Origin: Janthinobacterium lividum
GTDB taxonomy: Bacteria; Pseudomonadota; Gammaproteobacteria; Burkholderiales; Burkholderiaceae_D
NCBI RefSeq assembly: GCF_034424625.1
Contig: NZ_CP139976.1
Coordinates: forward strand, 5,952,001 to 6,016,000
Length of the DNA stretch: 64,000 bases
Reading direction: 5' to 3'
This document shows positions 55,874-64,000 of this stretch, piece after piece. Made by a program: the position numbers and the translations under genes. The notes beneath the pieces are model-generated. The model saw only the letters and a program-made list of their open reading frames with translations. It searched no databases and had not been told where the DNA came from. Each line of letters opens with the position of its first letter. The first letter of the stretch is position 1.

Positions 55874-57100
55874 ATGCCGTCTGGAAAAATTCTTGTTGCC
55901 CAGGGAGGCGGCCCCACCGCCGTCATCAACCAGTCGCTGGTGGGCGTGGTGCTCGAATCGCGGCGCTTTCAACATGTCACGCGCGTGTATGGCGCGCTGC
56001 ACGGCGTGCGCGGCATCGTCAATGAAGAGTTCGTCGATCTGACGCAGGAAACCAGCCATAACCTGGAACTGGTGGCCGCCACGCCCTCGTCGGCCCTCGG
56101 CTCCACGCGCGACAAGCCGGACATTGCCTACTGCCAGCAAATCTTCGAAGTGCTGCGCGCGCACGAGATCGAACATTTCTTTTACATCGGCGGCAACGAC
56201 TCGTCCGACACGGTGCGCATCGTCAGCGAGGAAGCGCACAAGGCCGGCTATCCGCTGCGCTGCATCCACATTCCGAAAACCATCGACAACGACCTGGTGG
56301 GCAGCGACCACACGCCCGGCTTTCCCTCTGCCGCGCGTTTCGTCGCGCAGGCGTTCGCCGGCGCCAACCTCGATAACGCGGCCCTGCCCGGCGTGTACGT
56401 GGGCGTCGTGATGGGCCGCCACGCGGGATTTCTGACGGCCGCCTCGGCATTGGGCAAGAAGTTTCCCGACGATGGCCCGCACCTGATCTATCTGCCCGAG
56501 CGCGTCTTCGTGCTGGAACAATTTCTTGCCGACGTGAAGGCGACCCATGAAAAACATGGCCGCTGCGTGATCGCCGTCTCGGAAGGCATCCACGACGCCT
56601 CGGGCGAACCGATCGCCAGCTTGCTGGCAAAACAGGTGGGCAATGAAGTGGAGCGCGATGCGCATGGCAACGTGCAATTGTCGGGCACAGGCGCGCTGGC
56701 CGACCTGCTGTGCGACGAGATCAAGGCGAAACTGGGCATCAAGCGCGTGCGCGGCGATACCTTCGGCTATCTGCAGCGCTCCTTCATCGGCTGCGTGTCC
56801 GACGTCGACCAGCGCGAAGCCCGCGAAGTGGGCGAGAAGGCGGTGCAGTTCGCCATGTGGGGCGACCGCGATGGTTCCGTCGCCATCAAGCGCACGGGCT
56901 TTTATTCCGTCGATTACGAGTTGCTGCCGCTCACCGAGGTAGCAGGCAAGACGCGCACCATGGAAGACGAATTCATCAGCGCCAGCGGCACGGACGTGAC
57001 GGATGCGTTCCGCCTGTATCTGCGCCCGCTGCTGGGCTCGGGCATGCCCGATGCGTTCCGCCTGCGCGCGGCGAAAGTGGCCAAGGTCTTGAAACCCTAG
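55874..57100 (+). CDS. 6-phosphofructokinase, PPi-dependent type
   Basis: The 408-residue protein has the PFK fold: ILVAQGGGPTAVINQSLVG, HFFYIGGNDSSDTVRIVSEEA, the catalytic loop IPKTIDNDLVGSDHTPGFPSAARF, VMGRHAGFLTAASALG and AVSEGIHDASGEP. Lys in PKTIDND (Gly in ATP enzymes) and Asp in the GGND-S block mark the pyrophosphate-using group, which works reversibly in glycolysis. GAGG precedes the ATG. It is convergent with iclR and overlaps its 3' end by four bases. Together with fba, pgk and pyk it covers much of the lower Embden-Meyerhof pathway. Confidence 0.9.
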   Translation: MPSGKILVAQGGGPTAVINQSLVGVVLESRRFQHVTRVYGALHGVRGIVNEEFVDLTQETSHNLELVAATPSSALGSTRDKPDIAYCQQIFEVLRAHEIEHFFYIGGNDSSDTVRIVSEEAHKAGYPLRCIHIPKTIDNDLVGSDHTPGFPSAARFVAQAFAGANLDNAALPGVYVGVVMGRHAGFLTAASALGKKFPDDGPHLIYLPERVFVLEQFLADVKATHEKHGRCVIAVSEGIHDASGEPIASLLAKQVGNEVERDAHGNVQLSGTGALADLLCDEIKAKLGIKRVRGDTFGYLQRSFIGCVSDVDQREAREVGEKAVQFAMWGDRDGSVAIKRTGFYSVDYELLPLTEVAGKTRTMEDEFISASGTDVTDAFRLYLRPLLGSGMPDAFRLRAAKVAKVLKP

Positions 57101-57945
57101 CTGTTTTCCGCCAGCAATAGCGGCCGCAGCTTGACGGCCGCCTCCCTGAGCTGGGGCACATGCTGCATCAGCTGCTCCACGGACTTTCTCGCCACGGGCG
57201 CGTGGCAGGCGACGGCCGCCACGATGCGCCCGTCGGCCGCGCAGATGGGCACGGCCACGGCTACCATGCCGTGCACGAATTCCTCGTCGTCGATGCCGAT
57301 GCCCAGGCGGGCGATGCGCACGATCTCGCGTTCCAGCAGCACGGGATCCGTGATGCTTTTCGGCGTGCGCGCCTGCAGGGTCAGCATGGCCAGCAACTCG
57401 CGCCTTTCCAGCAAATTCATATACGCCAGGAATAGTTTCCCACTCGCCGTACAATGCATGGGCGCCCGGCTGCCCAGCACCAGGTGCAGCCGCAACGGTT
57501 CCTGCGTTTCCACGCGGTCCACATAGACGATCGCATTACCCTCGGGAATGGCCAGGTTGCACGTCTCGCCCGTGACCGCCACCAGACTGCCCAGGATGCT
57601 GCGGCTCACGCGGATCAGGGCATTGTTGCGCAGGGTGGCCAGCGCCAGGTTGGTGGAAGCGGCACCGGGCACGTAGCCGCGTCCCACGGGCGTGCGCAGC
57701 ACATAGCCATGTTGTTCCAGGGTATCGAGCAGCCGCATCATGCTGGCCTTGGGCACTTGCATGCGCGCGGCCAGCTGTGACAAGGTCAATGGCTGGCTGG
57801 CGCTGGCCAGGTGCTCGATCAGGCGCAGCACGCGCAATCCCCGCGCCTCGTCGCCATGGCTGGCCGCCGTGCTGGCAGCTACCGCGCCACCCGCCGAGCT
57901 GTCTTCTTCGGCCTCGGCCTGCCGTTTTTGAAACGCATCATGCAT
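57097..57945 (-). CDS. IclR family transcriptional regulator
   Basis: The 282-residue protein has an N-terminal winged HTH (residues about 35-100: LRVLRLIEHLASASQPLTLSQLAARMQVPKASMMRLLDTLEQHGYVLR) and the IclR effector domain (ETCNLAIPEGNAIVYVDRVETQEPLRLHLVLGSRAPMHCTASGKLFLAYM, GIGIDDEEFVHGMVAVAVPI). The ATG at 57945 is chosen; upstream frame is poor. It is divergent from the GMC oxidoreductase and MHS carrier, and a perfect palindrome lies between, so it probably controls those genes. Confidence 0.93.
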   Translation of the reverse strand: MHDAFQKRQAEAEEDSSAGGAVAASTAASHGDEARGLRVLRLIEHLASASQPLTLSQLAARMQVPKASMMRLLDTLEQHGYVLRTPVGRGYVPGAASTNLALATLRNNALIRVSRSILGSLVAVTGETCNLAIPEGNAIVYVDRVETQEPLRLHLVLGSRAPMHCTASGKLFLAYMNLLERRELLAMLTLQARTPKSITDPVLLEREIVRIARLGIGIDDEEFVHGMVAVAVPICAADGRIVAAVACHAPVARKSVEQLMQHVPQLREAAVKLRPLLLAENS

Positions 57946-58011
57946 GTTCTGTTTCACCTCTCGCGTATGCGGCTGTTTCCGCTTGTCCCGGTGCTGCACG
58001 TCTTTTATAAA

Positions 58012-58028
58012 TGGAACCAGACGTTCCA
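58012..58028. promoter_or_regulatory. TGGAAC-N5-GTTCCA palindrome, probable IclR operator
   Basis: A perfect 6-5-6 inverted repeat, TGGAACCAGACGTTCCA, lies 67 bases before iclR and 81 bases before the GMC gene. Its form is typical of IclR-family operators. Recognition by the adjacent protein is inferred. Confidence 0.65.
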
Positions 58029-58108
58029 AAAATAATCAATAAAGACCAGTGTATCGCAAAAAACGCCCATCGAGGCGGCTAGATACCGCAACGCAGGAGA
58101 CAAGAGTA

Positions 58109-59725
58109 ATGTTGCAAACACACTACGATTACATCGTGGTCGGCGCCGGTTCCGCCGGCTGCGTGCTGGCCAACCGCCTGTCGCACGACAGCAACAATCA
58201 GGTATTGCTGCTGGAAGCAGGCGGCAAGGACAACAATCCGTGGATACACGTGCCGGTCGGCTATTTCAAGACCATGCACGACCCCAGGCTGGACTGGTGC
58301 TACCGCACGGAAGCGGACGCCGGCATCGCCGGGCGCCAGCTGCAATGGCCGCGCGGCAAGGTCTTGGGCGGCTCCAGTTCGCTCAACGGCTTGCTGTACG
58401 TGCGGGGGCAGAAGGAAGATTACGACCGTTGGGCCGAACTGGGCAATGCAGGCTGGAGCTATGCCGACATCTTGCCTTATTTCAAGAAATCGGAAGACCA
58501 GGAACGCGGCGCCAGCGATTACCACGGCGTGGGTGGCCCCTTGAAAGTGTCGGACTTGCGCCTGCGCCGTCCCATCGCCGAGCATTTTATTGCCGGCGCC
58601 ACGGAAAGCGGCATTCCCTTCAATGCCGACTACAACGGCGCCACGCAGGAAGGCGTCGGCTATTTCCAGCAGACGGCCAGCAAGGGCTTGCGCTGGAGCA
58701 CAGCCAAGGCCTTTTTGCGGCCTGCCCGCAAGCGCGCCAACCTGCGCGTGGAAGTACGGGCGCAAATCACGCGCGTGCTGTTCGAGGGCAAGCGCGCCGT
58801 CGGTATCGAATTCCGCCAGGATGGCCAGCTGCGCCAGGCGCGCGCCAGCGGCGAAGTGATACTCTGCGCGGGCGCCATCGGCTCGCCGCAGATCCTGCAA
58901 TGCTCGGGCGTGGGTCCGCGCGCCCTGCTGGAAGCAGTGGGCGTGCCGCTGGTGCACGACTTGCCCGGCGTGGGACAGAACCTGCAAGACCACCTGCAAA
59001 TCCGCCTCGTCTTCAAGACGCGCCTGAAAACCCTGAACGATGAAGTCAACAGCTTGTGGGGCAAGCTGTGGGTGGGCATGCAATACGTGTTTTCCCGCTC
59101 GGGGCCCTTGACCTTGGCGGCCAGCCAGGTGACGGTGTTTACCAGGTCGTCGCCCGAGGTGGAGCGGCCCGACATCCAGTTCCACATGCAGCCATTGAGC
59201 GCCGACAAGCCGGGCGAAGGCGCGCATCCGTTTTCCGCCTTCACGTCGTCCGTGTGCCAGCTGCGCCCGCACAGCCGTGGCCACGTGTCGATCAAGTCCG
59301 CCGATCCCCTCGCCTATCCGGGCATCTATCCGAATTATCTGTCCGACCCGCGCGACCAGCAGACGGCAATTGCCGCCCTGCGCGTGGCGCGAAAAATCGC
59401 CGCCGCCCCATCGCTGGCGCCGCACATCATTTCCGAGTTCGTGCCCGGCCCGCAGTTCGAGACGGATGCGGAATTGCTGGACGCGGCGCGGCGCTTCAGC
59501 CAGTCGATCTACCACCCCAGCGGCACCTGCAAGATGGGACATGACGCCATGGCCGTCGTCGATGACCGCCTGCGCGTGCACGGCATGCAGAACCTGCGCG
59601 TGGTCGACGCGTCGATCATGCCGGAAATCGTCTCGGGCAATACGAACGCGCCCACCATCATGATCGCCGAAAAAGCAGCCGACATGATCCTGGCGGACGC
59701 CGTGCGGCTGCCCAAGGCTGCCTAG
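58109..59725 (+). CDS. GMC family FAD-dependent oxidoreductase
   Basis: The 538-residue protein has the FAD-binding start [34 protein letters not shown], the GMC signature [30 protein letters not shown] and [23 protein letters not shown]. The C-terminal catalytic block has [10 protein letters not shown] and [33 protein letters not shown]. It oxidises an alcohol, in the choline-dehydrogenase-like group, but the substrate is unknown. GGAGA lies before the ATG at 58109. The following MHS carrier may import its substrate. Confidence 0.93.
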   Translation: MLQTHYDYIVVGAGSAGCVLANRLSHDSNNQVLLLEAGGKDNNPWIHVPVGYFKTMHDPRLDWCYRTEADAGIAGRQLQWPRGKVLGGSSSLNGLLYVRGQKEDYDRWAELGNAGWSYADILPYFKKSEDQERGASDYHGVGGPLKVSDLRLRRPIAEHFIAGATESGIPFNADYNGATQEGVGYFQQTASKGLRWSTAKAFLRPARKRANLRVEVRAQITRVLFEGKRAVGIEFRQDGQLRQARASGEVILCAGAIGSPQILQCSGVGPRALLEAVGVPLVHDLPGVGQNLQDHLQIRLVFKTRLKTLNDEVNSLWGKLWVGMQYVFSRSGPLTLAASQVTVFTRSSPEVERPDIQFHMQPLSADKPGEGAHPFSAFTSSVCQLRPHSRGHVSIKSADPLAYPGIYPNYLSDPRDQQTAIAALRVARKIAAAPSLAPHIISEFVPGPQFETDAELLDAARRFSQSIYHPSGTCKMGHDAMAVVDDRLRVHGMQNLRVVDASIMPEIVSGNTNAPTIMIAEKAADMILADAVRLPKAA

Positions 59726-59827
59726 TCCGCGCCCCACGCCACCTCACCCGGGAGGATGCCAGCGGCGGGCAGACGGCCCCGCCCCTCAATGACTTGGCAA
59801 TCAGCCAGGCATCAAAAAAACACACAT

Positions 59828-59841
59828 AATCGATATCGATT
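59828..59841. promoter_or_regulatory. 14-base perfect palindrome before the MHS carrier gene
   Basis: AATCGATATCGATT lies immediately before the GGAGA ribosome site of the carrier gene, so a bound protein or structure could affect expression. No regulator is identified. Confidence 0.35.
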
Positions 59842-59855
59842 GGAGACTAGATATT

Positions 59856-61187
59856 ATGGATAACAATCCGAACAATCCGAAAAAGGCCAAAGAGCTACGG
59901 AAAGTCGTGATGGCCAGCGTGATCGGCGCCACCATCGAGTGGTACGACTTCTTTTTATACGGCGTCGTCGCCGGCATCGTGTTCAGCAAGCTGTATTTCC
60001 CGGGCGGCGATCCGCTCGTCTCGACCATGCTGGCCTACGGTACCTTTGCCGTGGGCTTTCTGTCGCGCCCCATCGGCGGCGTGATCTTCGGCCACTTCGG
60101 CGACAAGATCGGCCGCAAGAGCATGCTGGTGATGACCCTGATGATCATGGGGATCTCCACTTTCCTGATCGGCGTGCTGCCCACATATGACCACATCGGC
60201 TACTGGGCGCCCGGCCTGCTGCTGTTCCTGCGCGTGCTGCAGGGTATCGGCCTCGGTGGCGAATGGGGCGGCGCCGTGCTGATGGCGTATGAATATGCGC
60301 CGCCCAAGGAGCGCGGCTTCTACGCCAGCCTGCCGCAGATCGGCCTGGCCATCGGCCTGTGCCTCGCTTCCGGCGTGGTGGCGATCCTGTCCTACAGCCT
60401 GACGGACGCGCAGTTCCTGTCCTGGGGCTGGCGCGTGGCCTTCATCCTGTCGGCGGCTCTCGTCTTCATCGGCATGTGGATACGCCTGAACGTGATGGAA
60501 ACGCCGGAATTCCAGGCCGTCAAGGAAAAGAACGCGGAGACGCAGATTCCGTTTTTCGACCTGTTGAAACGCTATCCCGGCAACGTCTTGAAGGGCATGG
60601 GCGCGCGCTATATCGATGGCGTGTTCTTCAATATCTTCGGCGTGTTTTCCATCACCTATCTGACCAACACCATCAAGATAGACCGCACGGAAGCGCTGAT
60701 GGGCGTGATGGCGTCGGCCGTCGTGATGTGCTTCTGCATCCCATTCTTCGGCCGCCTGTCGGACCGCATCGGCCGCACCAAGGTATTTTTCTGGGGTTCA
60801 TTGATCACGGGCGTGTCGTCGATTCCCGCCTTCTGGATCATGCTCCATCACGCCGACAATCCGCTGCTGCTGTGGTGTTCCGTGATCATCCCGCTGGGCG
60901 TGCTGTATTCGGCCGTGTACGGCCCGGAAGCGGCCCTGTTCTGCGACCTGTTCGACGCCAAGGTGCGCTACACGGGCATCTCCTTCGTGTACCAGTTCTC
61001 CGGCATCTTCGCCAGCGGCCTGACGCCCATCATCGCCACCTATTTGCTGAAGACGGGCAATGGCGAGCCGTGGCACATCGTCGGCTACATCCTGTTCGCC
61101 TCCCTCGTCTCGGCCGTCAGCGTGGCCATGATCGGCAGGGGCGGCTCGCAACCGGATGGCCGCATGAAGCCGGCGCACGCGCGGTAA
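59856..61187 (+). CDS. MFS transporter, metabolite:H+ symporter (MHS) family
   Basis: The 443-residue protein has twelve TM helices and MHS motifs: VIGATIEWYDFFLYGVVAGIVF, SRPIGGVIFGHFGDKIGRKSMLVMTLMIMG, RVLQGIGLGGEWGGAVLMAYEYAPPKERGF and FFGRLSDRIGRTKVFFWG. The family imports organic acids and compatible solutes such as proline/betaine, shikimate or citrate. It lies 130 bases after the GMC gene and is ended by a strong terminator. It probably belongs to the IclR-controlled set. Confidence 0.93.
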   Translation: MDNNPNNPKKAKELRKVVMASVIGATIEWYDFFLYGVVAGIVFSKLYFPGGDPLVSTMLAYGTFAVGFLSRPIGGVIFGHFGDKIGRKSMLVMTLMIMGISTFLIGVLPTYDHIGYWAPGLLLFLRVLQGIGLGGEWGGAVLMAYEYAPPKERGFYASLPQIGLAIGLCLASGVVAILSYSLTDAQFLSWGWRVAFILSAALVFIGMWIRLNVMETPEFQAVKEKNAETQIPFFDLLKRYPGNVLKGMGARYIDGVFFNIFGVFSITYLTNTIKIDRTEALMGVMASAVVMCFCIPFFGRLSDRIGRTKVFFWGSLITGVSSIPAFWIMLHHADNPLLLWCSVIIPLGVLYSAVYGPEAALFCDLFDAKVRYTGISFVYQFSGIFASGLTPIIATYLLKTGNGEPWHIVGYILFASLVSAVSVAMIGRGGSQPDGRMKPAHAR

Positions 61188-61200
61188 GCGCAGGCACGTA

Positions 61201-61237
61201 AAAAAAGGCAGGCCTCTTGCGAGTGCCTGCCTTTTTT
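61201..61237. terminator. Bidirectional rho-independent terminator
   Basis: The arms AAAAAAGGCAGGC and GCCTGCCTTTTTT, with a small CTC/GAG inner stem, lie between the convergent MHS carrier and purM stop codons. Confidence 0.92.
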
Positions 61238-61251
61238 ATGTCGATTAAGAC

Positions 61252-62295
61252 TTAGATGACAATTGTCTGATGCTCGTCACCCACGCGGGCGCGGATGGTG
61301 CCGATGCGCGAGACGGTTTCGCCGGCCGCTTGCAATTGCGCGATGGCGGCGTCCGCGTTTTCCTGCGAGACGATGACCGTCATGCCGATGCCGCAGTTGA
61401 AGACGCGGTGCATTTCGGCGTCAGCCACGCCGCCGTGCTGCTGCAGCCACGTGAACAGCGGCGGCATGGTCCATGCCTTCGAGTCCAGCTCGGCCACCAA
61501 GCCAGGCTGCAGCACGCGCGGGATGTTTTCCACCAGGCCGCCGCCGGTGATGTGCACCATGCCCTTGACTTCCATGGCATCCATCAGCGCCAGCAGCGGC
61601 TTGACGTAGATGCGCGTCGGCTGCATCAGCACGTCGGCCAGTTTGCGGCCGTGGAAGTCGCCTTCCAGGTCAGGTTTCGCCACTTCGATGATCTTGCGCA
61701 CCAGCGAGTAACCGTTCGAGTGCACGCCGGACGAGGCCAGGCCCAGCACCACGTCGCCCGGGGCGATCTTGGTACCGTCGATGATTTTCGATTTTTCCAC
61801 GGCGCCAACGGCAAAGCCTGCCAAGTCGTATTCGCCGGCCGGGTACATGCTCGGCATTTCCGCCGTTTCGCCACCGATCAGCGCGCAACCCGCTTGTTCG
61901 CAACCCTGGGCGATGCCCTTGATGACGTCGGTGGCGATCGCCACGTCCAGCTTGCCGCATGCGAAGTAGTCGAGGAAGAACAGCGGTTCGGCGCCTTGCA
62001 CCAGGATGTCGTTGACGCTCATGGCGACCAGGTCGATGCCGACCGTGTCATGGCGGTTCAGTTCGAACGCCAGGCGCAATTTGGTGCCCACGCCGTCGGT
62101 GCCCGAGACGAGCACCGGTTCCTTGTACTTCTTGCTGATTTCAAACATGGCGCCAAAACCGCCCAGGCCGCCCATCACGCCTTCGCGCAGGGTGCGCTTG
62201 GCAAACGGCTTGATTGCTTCGACTAAAGCGTCGCCTGCGTCGATATCGACGCCAGCGTCACGGTAGGAAAGGGAAACATTAGAAGTCTGGTTCAT
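61252..62295 (-). CDS. purM: Phosphoribosylformylglycinamidine cyclo-ligase PurM
   Basis: PurM closes FGAM to AIR with ATP. The 347 residues have [100 protein letters not shown] and [12 protein letters not shown]. The ATG at 62295 begins the conserved chain. Together with the purCEK genes in the window it supplies the mid-part of purine synthesis. It is divergent from the PerM-type gene, as in many betaproteobacteria. Confidence 0.97.
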   Translation of the reverse strand: MNQTSNVSLSYRDAGVDIDAGDALVEAIKPFAKRTLREGVMGGLGGFGAMFEISKKYKEPVLVSGTDGVGTKLRLAFELNRHDTVGIDLVAMSVNDILVQGAEPLFFLDYFACGKLDVAIATDVIKGIAQGCEQAGCALIGGETAEMPSMYPAGEYDLAGFAVGAVEKSKIIDGTKIAPGDVVLGLASSGVHSNGYSLVRKIIEVAKPDLEGDFHGRKLADVLMQPTRIYVKPLLALMDAMEVKGMVHITGGGLVENIPRVLQPGLVAELDSKAWTMPPLFTWLQQHGGVADAEMHRVFNCGIGMTVIVSQENADAAIAQLQAAGETVSRIGTIRARVGDEHQTIVI

Positions 62296-62483
62296 GGTGT
62301 GGTGGCAGCGGAGGCGGTAAAATAGAAGGCGGATACCCGCCGGCACGCGCGCGCAAGCATGTTTTTCAACATCGTGCGGCAGGACGCCAGCGGGTGAATT
62401 CGGTCGATCAAGTCGCTATTTTATCAAACTGCCCCGCCATTTCGTAATTAACTGCCTTTTTTTAACGCAACAGCACAAACTAC

Positions 62484-63566
62484 ATGCCATTCGCCATCAC
62501 CGCCGAACAGAAGCAAACAGCATTTTGGATCGCGGTCTGGCTGGCATTTTTGCTGCTGCTCGTCAGCCTCGGTCCCATCCTGACGCCCTTCCTGGCCGCC
62601 GCCATCCTCGCCTACGTGCTCAATCCCGGCGTCGACCGGTTGCAGCGCCTGCATTACAAGCATTTTTACGTGCCCCGTCCGCTAGCCGTGCTGGTCGTCG
62701 TAGTGTTGTTTTTCCTCGCCATTACGGCGCTGGTACTGATCGTCGTACCCGTGCTGCAAAAGGAAATCCCGCTGCTGCAGGCGCAAATCCCGCAATTCCT
62801 GAACAAGGCCAACGATTTCCTGGCGCCGAAGCTGCGCGACCTGGGGATCCGCGTGCGCCTCGATGGCACCGGCATCAAACGCATGCTGAGCCAGCAGATG
62901 GCCACCAGCGGCGATGAAATCTGGAGCACGGTACTCGCCTCGGCCCGTATCGGCGGCACGGCCGTGCTGGGCTGGCTGGCCACCGTGGTGCTGATTCCCG
63001 TGGTGCTGTTCTATCTGTTGCTGGATTGGCATCCGATGCTGGCGCGCATCGCCGGCGCCGTGCCGCGCCGCTGGGTCGGCCGCACGGTGGGCATGGCGCA
63101 GGAAGTCGATACCCTGCTGGCGCAATATCTGCGCGGCCAGCTGCTCGTCATGCTGGTGCTGGCCACGTATTACTCGGTGGCGCTGGCCATCGCCGGTTTT
63201 GAAGTCGCATTGCCTGTGGGCATCATCACGGGCTTGCTGGTGTTCATTCCCTATCTGGGCTTCGGCCTGGGACTGATGCTGGCGCTGATCGCCGCCCTGC
63301 TGCAGTTTGCCGACTGGAGCGGCGTCATCGCCGTGGCCGTCATCTATGGCTGCGGCCAGGTCATCGAAGGCTTTTTCCTCACGCCGCGCCTGGTGGGCGA
63401 GCGCATCGGCCTGAACCCGCTGGCCGTGATCTTTGCCTTATTGGCTTTCGGACAATTGTTCGGTTTCGTCGGCGTTTTGCTCGCTTTACCCGCTTCTGCC
63501 GTCCTGATGGTCGCTTTTAAGCATCTAAGACGCCACTACCTGTCCAGCACCTTCTATAATGCGTGA
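62484..63566 (+). CDS. PerM/AI-2E family transporter
   Basis: The 360-residue protein has about eight TM helices and family features: GPILTPFLAAAILAYVLNPGVDRL, PVVLFYLLLDWHPMLARI, LAQYLRGQLLVMLVLATYYSVALAIAGFEVALPVGIITGLLVFIPYLGFGLGLML and EGFFLTPRLVGERIGLNPLAVIFALLAFGQLFGFVGVLLALPASAVL. The substrate is uncertain; the 'autoinducer-2 exporter' label is only by family. It lies between purM and hda. Confidence 0.92.
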   Translation: MPFAITAEQKQTAFWIAVWLAFLLLLVSLGPILTPFLAAAILAYVLNPGVDRLQRLHYKHFYVPRPLAVLVVVVLFFLAITALVLIVVPVLQKEIPLLQAQIPQFLNKANDFLAPKLRDLGIRVRLDGTGIKRMLSQQMATSGDEIWSTVLASARIGGTAVLGWLATVVLIPVVLFYLLLDWHPMLARIAGAVPRRWVGRTVGMAQEVDTLLAQYLRGQLLVMLVLATYYSVALAIAGFEVALPVGIITGLLVFIPYLGFGLGLMLALIAALLQFADWSGVIAVAVIYGCGQVIEGFFLTPRLVGERIGLNPLAVIFALLAFGQLFGFVGVLLALPASAVLMVAFKHLRRHYLSSTFYNA

Positions 63567-63570
63567 CAAG

Positions 63571-63689
63571 GTGACTGACATAAGCTACTGCGCGTCGCAC
63601 TTTGCGGCCGGCGATGCTCACCGTACTACAGTACGGTTGCGCTTCTCGGCCACAAATCGCTGCCGCTCGCGACGCTTCTGTCAGGCACT
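63571..63689. repeat. 119-base nested palindromic repeat
   Basis: Three layers of inverted repeats share one centre. The outer arms are GTGACTGACA/TGTCAGGCAC (9 of 10). The middle arms are GCGTCGC (63592-63598) and GCGACGC (63669-63675). The core is CCGTAC-TACA-GTACGG (63621-63636). The element fills the gap between the PerM-type gene and hda and looks like a dispersed REP-like unit. Confidence 0.75.
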
Positions 63690-63782
63690 CGATACGACTA
63701 CAATGTTAAATTAATAAAAATCCAACAACAAACGCGATGACGACGCACAAGCAGTAATGAAAAACAGGACAAGGCGTACGCC

Positions 63783-64000
63783 ATGAAACAACTGGTGCTC
63801 GATTTAGGCACAGACCAGGCGCACAGCCTCGATACCTTCGAGGTGGGACAGAATGCCGAAGTGGCGCAGCTGATGCGCCAGTTCGCCGCGCGCACTTCGC
63901 GCGAACACTTTGCCTACCTGTGGGGCGAACTGGCCGCCGGCAAGAGCCACCTGCTCAAGGCCCTGGCCAGCACCGAGCGCGCGCGCTACATTTCGCCATT
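63783..64000 (+). CDS. hda: DnaA regulatory inactivator Hda, 5' part
   Basis: The first 72 residues are present and the gene runs off the window. MKQLVLDLGTDQAHSLDTFEVGQNAEVAQLMRQF and the Walker A-like LWGELAAGKSHLLKALA match Hda, a short DnaA-like AAA+ protein that stimulates ATP hydrolysis by DnaA with the beta clamp. The start MKQLVLDL carries the QLxLxL clamp-binding peptide. The purM/PerM/hda order is typical of betaproteobacteria. Confidence 0.93.
   Translation, partial: MKQLVLDLGTDQAHSLDTFEVGQNAEVAQLMRQFAARTSREHFAYLWGELAAGKSHLLKALASTERARYISP

Noticed and set aside
1..64000. CRISPR arrays, tRNA/rRNA genes, prophage or complete insertion sequences
   Set aside because: I looked for regularly spaced repeats, cloverleaf-type tRNA sequences, transposase or phage structural motifs and saw none.

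Overview
The window is high-GC chromosomal DNA with dense, mostly single-copy housekeeping genes. Gene content and order suggest a betaproteobacterium, most likely Burkholderiales/Oxalobacteraceae (Janthinobacterium, Massilia or Duganella-like). The supporting signs are the recA-recX-DUF2889-sucCD-pilin string, purM next to a PerM-type permease and hda, the purC-purE-purK-Sua5 run behind pgk-pyk-fba, and DUF2946/DUF2889/DUF4212 family proteins. This assignment is inference from recognised families; no 16S gene or tRNA is present.

Layout. 1-3.4 kb: a left-edge pair (unknown partial gene plus SMI1/KNR4 protein), a CynX/NimT-type exporter divergent from a MarR regulator with clustered operator-like repeats, and an unknown gene. 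3.5-12.3 kb: thiL and pncC separated by a three-gene signalling operon (YfiR-like periplasmic protein, CHASE8-like hybrid histidine kinase, REC-PAS-GGDEF-EAL-REC protein), then a TPR diguanylate cyclase. 12.4-16.4 kb: a TraL-like ATPase and TraM-like membrane protein with no other conjugation genes, then a double-domain M16 peptidase. 16.4-28.3 kb: a LysR regulator facing an SGNH esterase, cysK, an FKBP isomerase, thpR, tcdA, a hemerythrin-PdxH fusion, a cyclopropane fatty acid synthase, msrA, a flavin reductase, ompW and an SGNH lipoprotein. 28.5-36.1 kb: a long leftward run pgk, pyk, fba, purC, purE, purK, Sua5, ended by a strong hairpin terminator. 36.2-45.7 kb: azlCD, a zinc-ribbon protein, the NTF2/YheT/DUF2946 operon, a BepA-like protease, moaC, a low-GC insertion bounded by a duplicated moaC 3' end, a PilZ protein and a type IV pilin. 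45.9-51 kb: sucCD, DUF2889, recX and recA with a LexA box. 51.1-57.9 kb: a TctDE-like two-component system overlapping a DUF4212/SSS symporter operon, then a PPi-type phosphofructokinase. 57-61.2 kb: an IclR regulator with a perfect palindromic site, a GMC oxidoreductase and an MHS-family carrier. 61.3-64 kb: purM, a PerM-type permease and hda (cut by the window end), with a 119-bp nested palindrome between the last two.

Functional themes. Central carbon metabolism is well represented (PPi-PFK, Fba, Pgk, Pyk, SucCD), as are purine synthesis (PurC, E, K, M) and cofactors (ThiL, PncC, MoaC, PdxH). c-di-GMP signalling appears four times: one active-looking cyclase, one composite protein with a degenerate GNDEF and an intact EAL, a YfiR-like regulator and a PilZ effector. 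The points most worth a second look are the hemerythrin-PdxH fusion, the orphan TraL/TraM pair, the moaC duplication around foreign-looking DNA, an EF-hand-type loop inside the SSS symporter, and two palindromic intergenic repeats.
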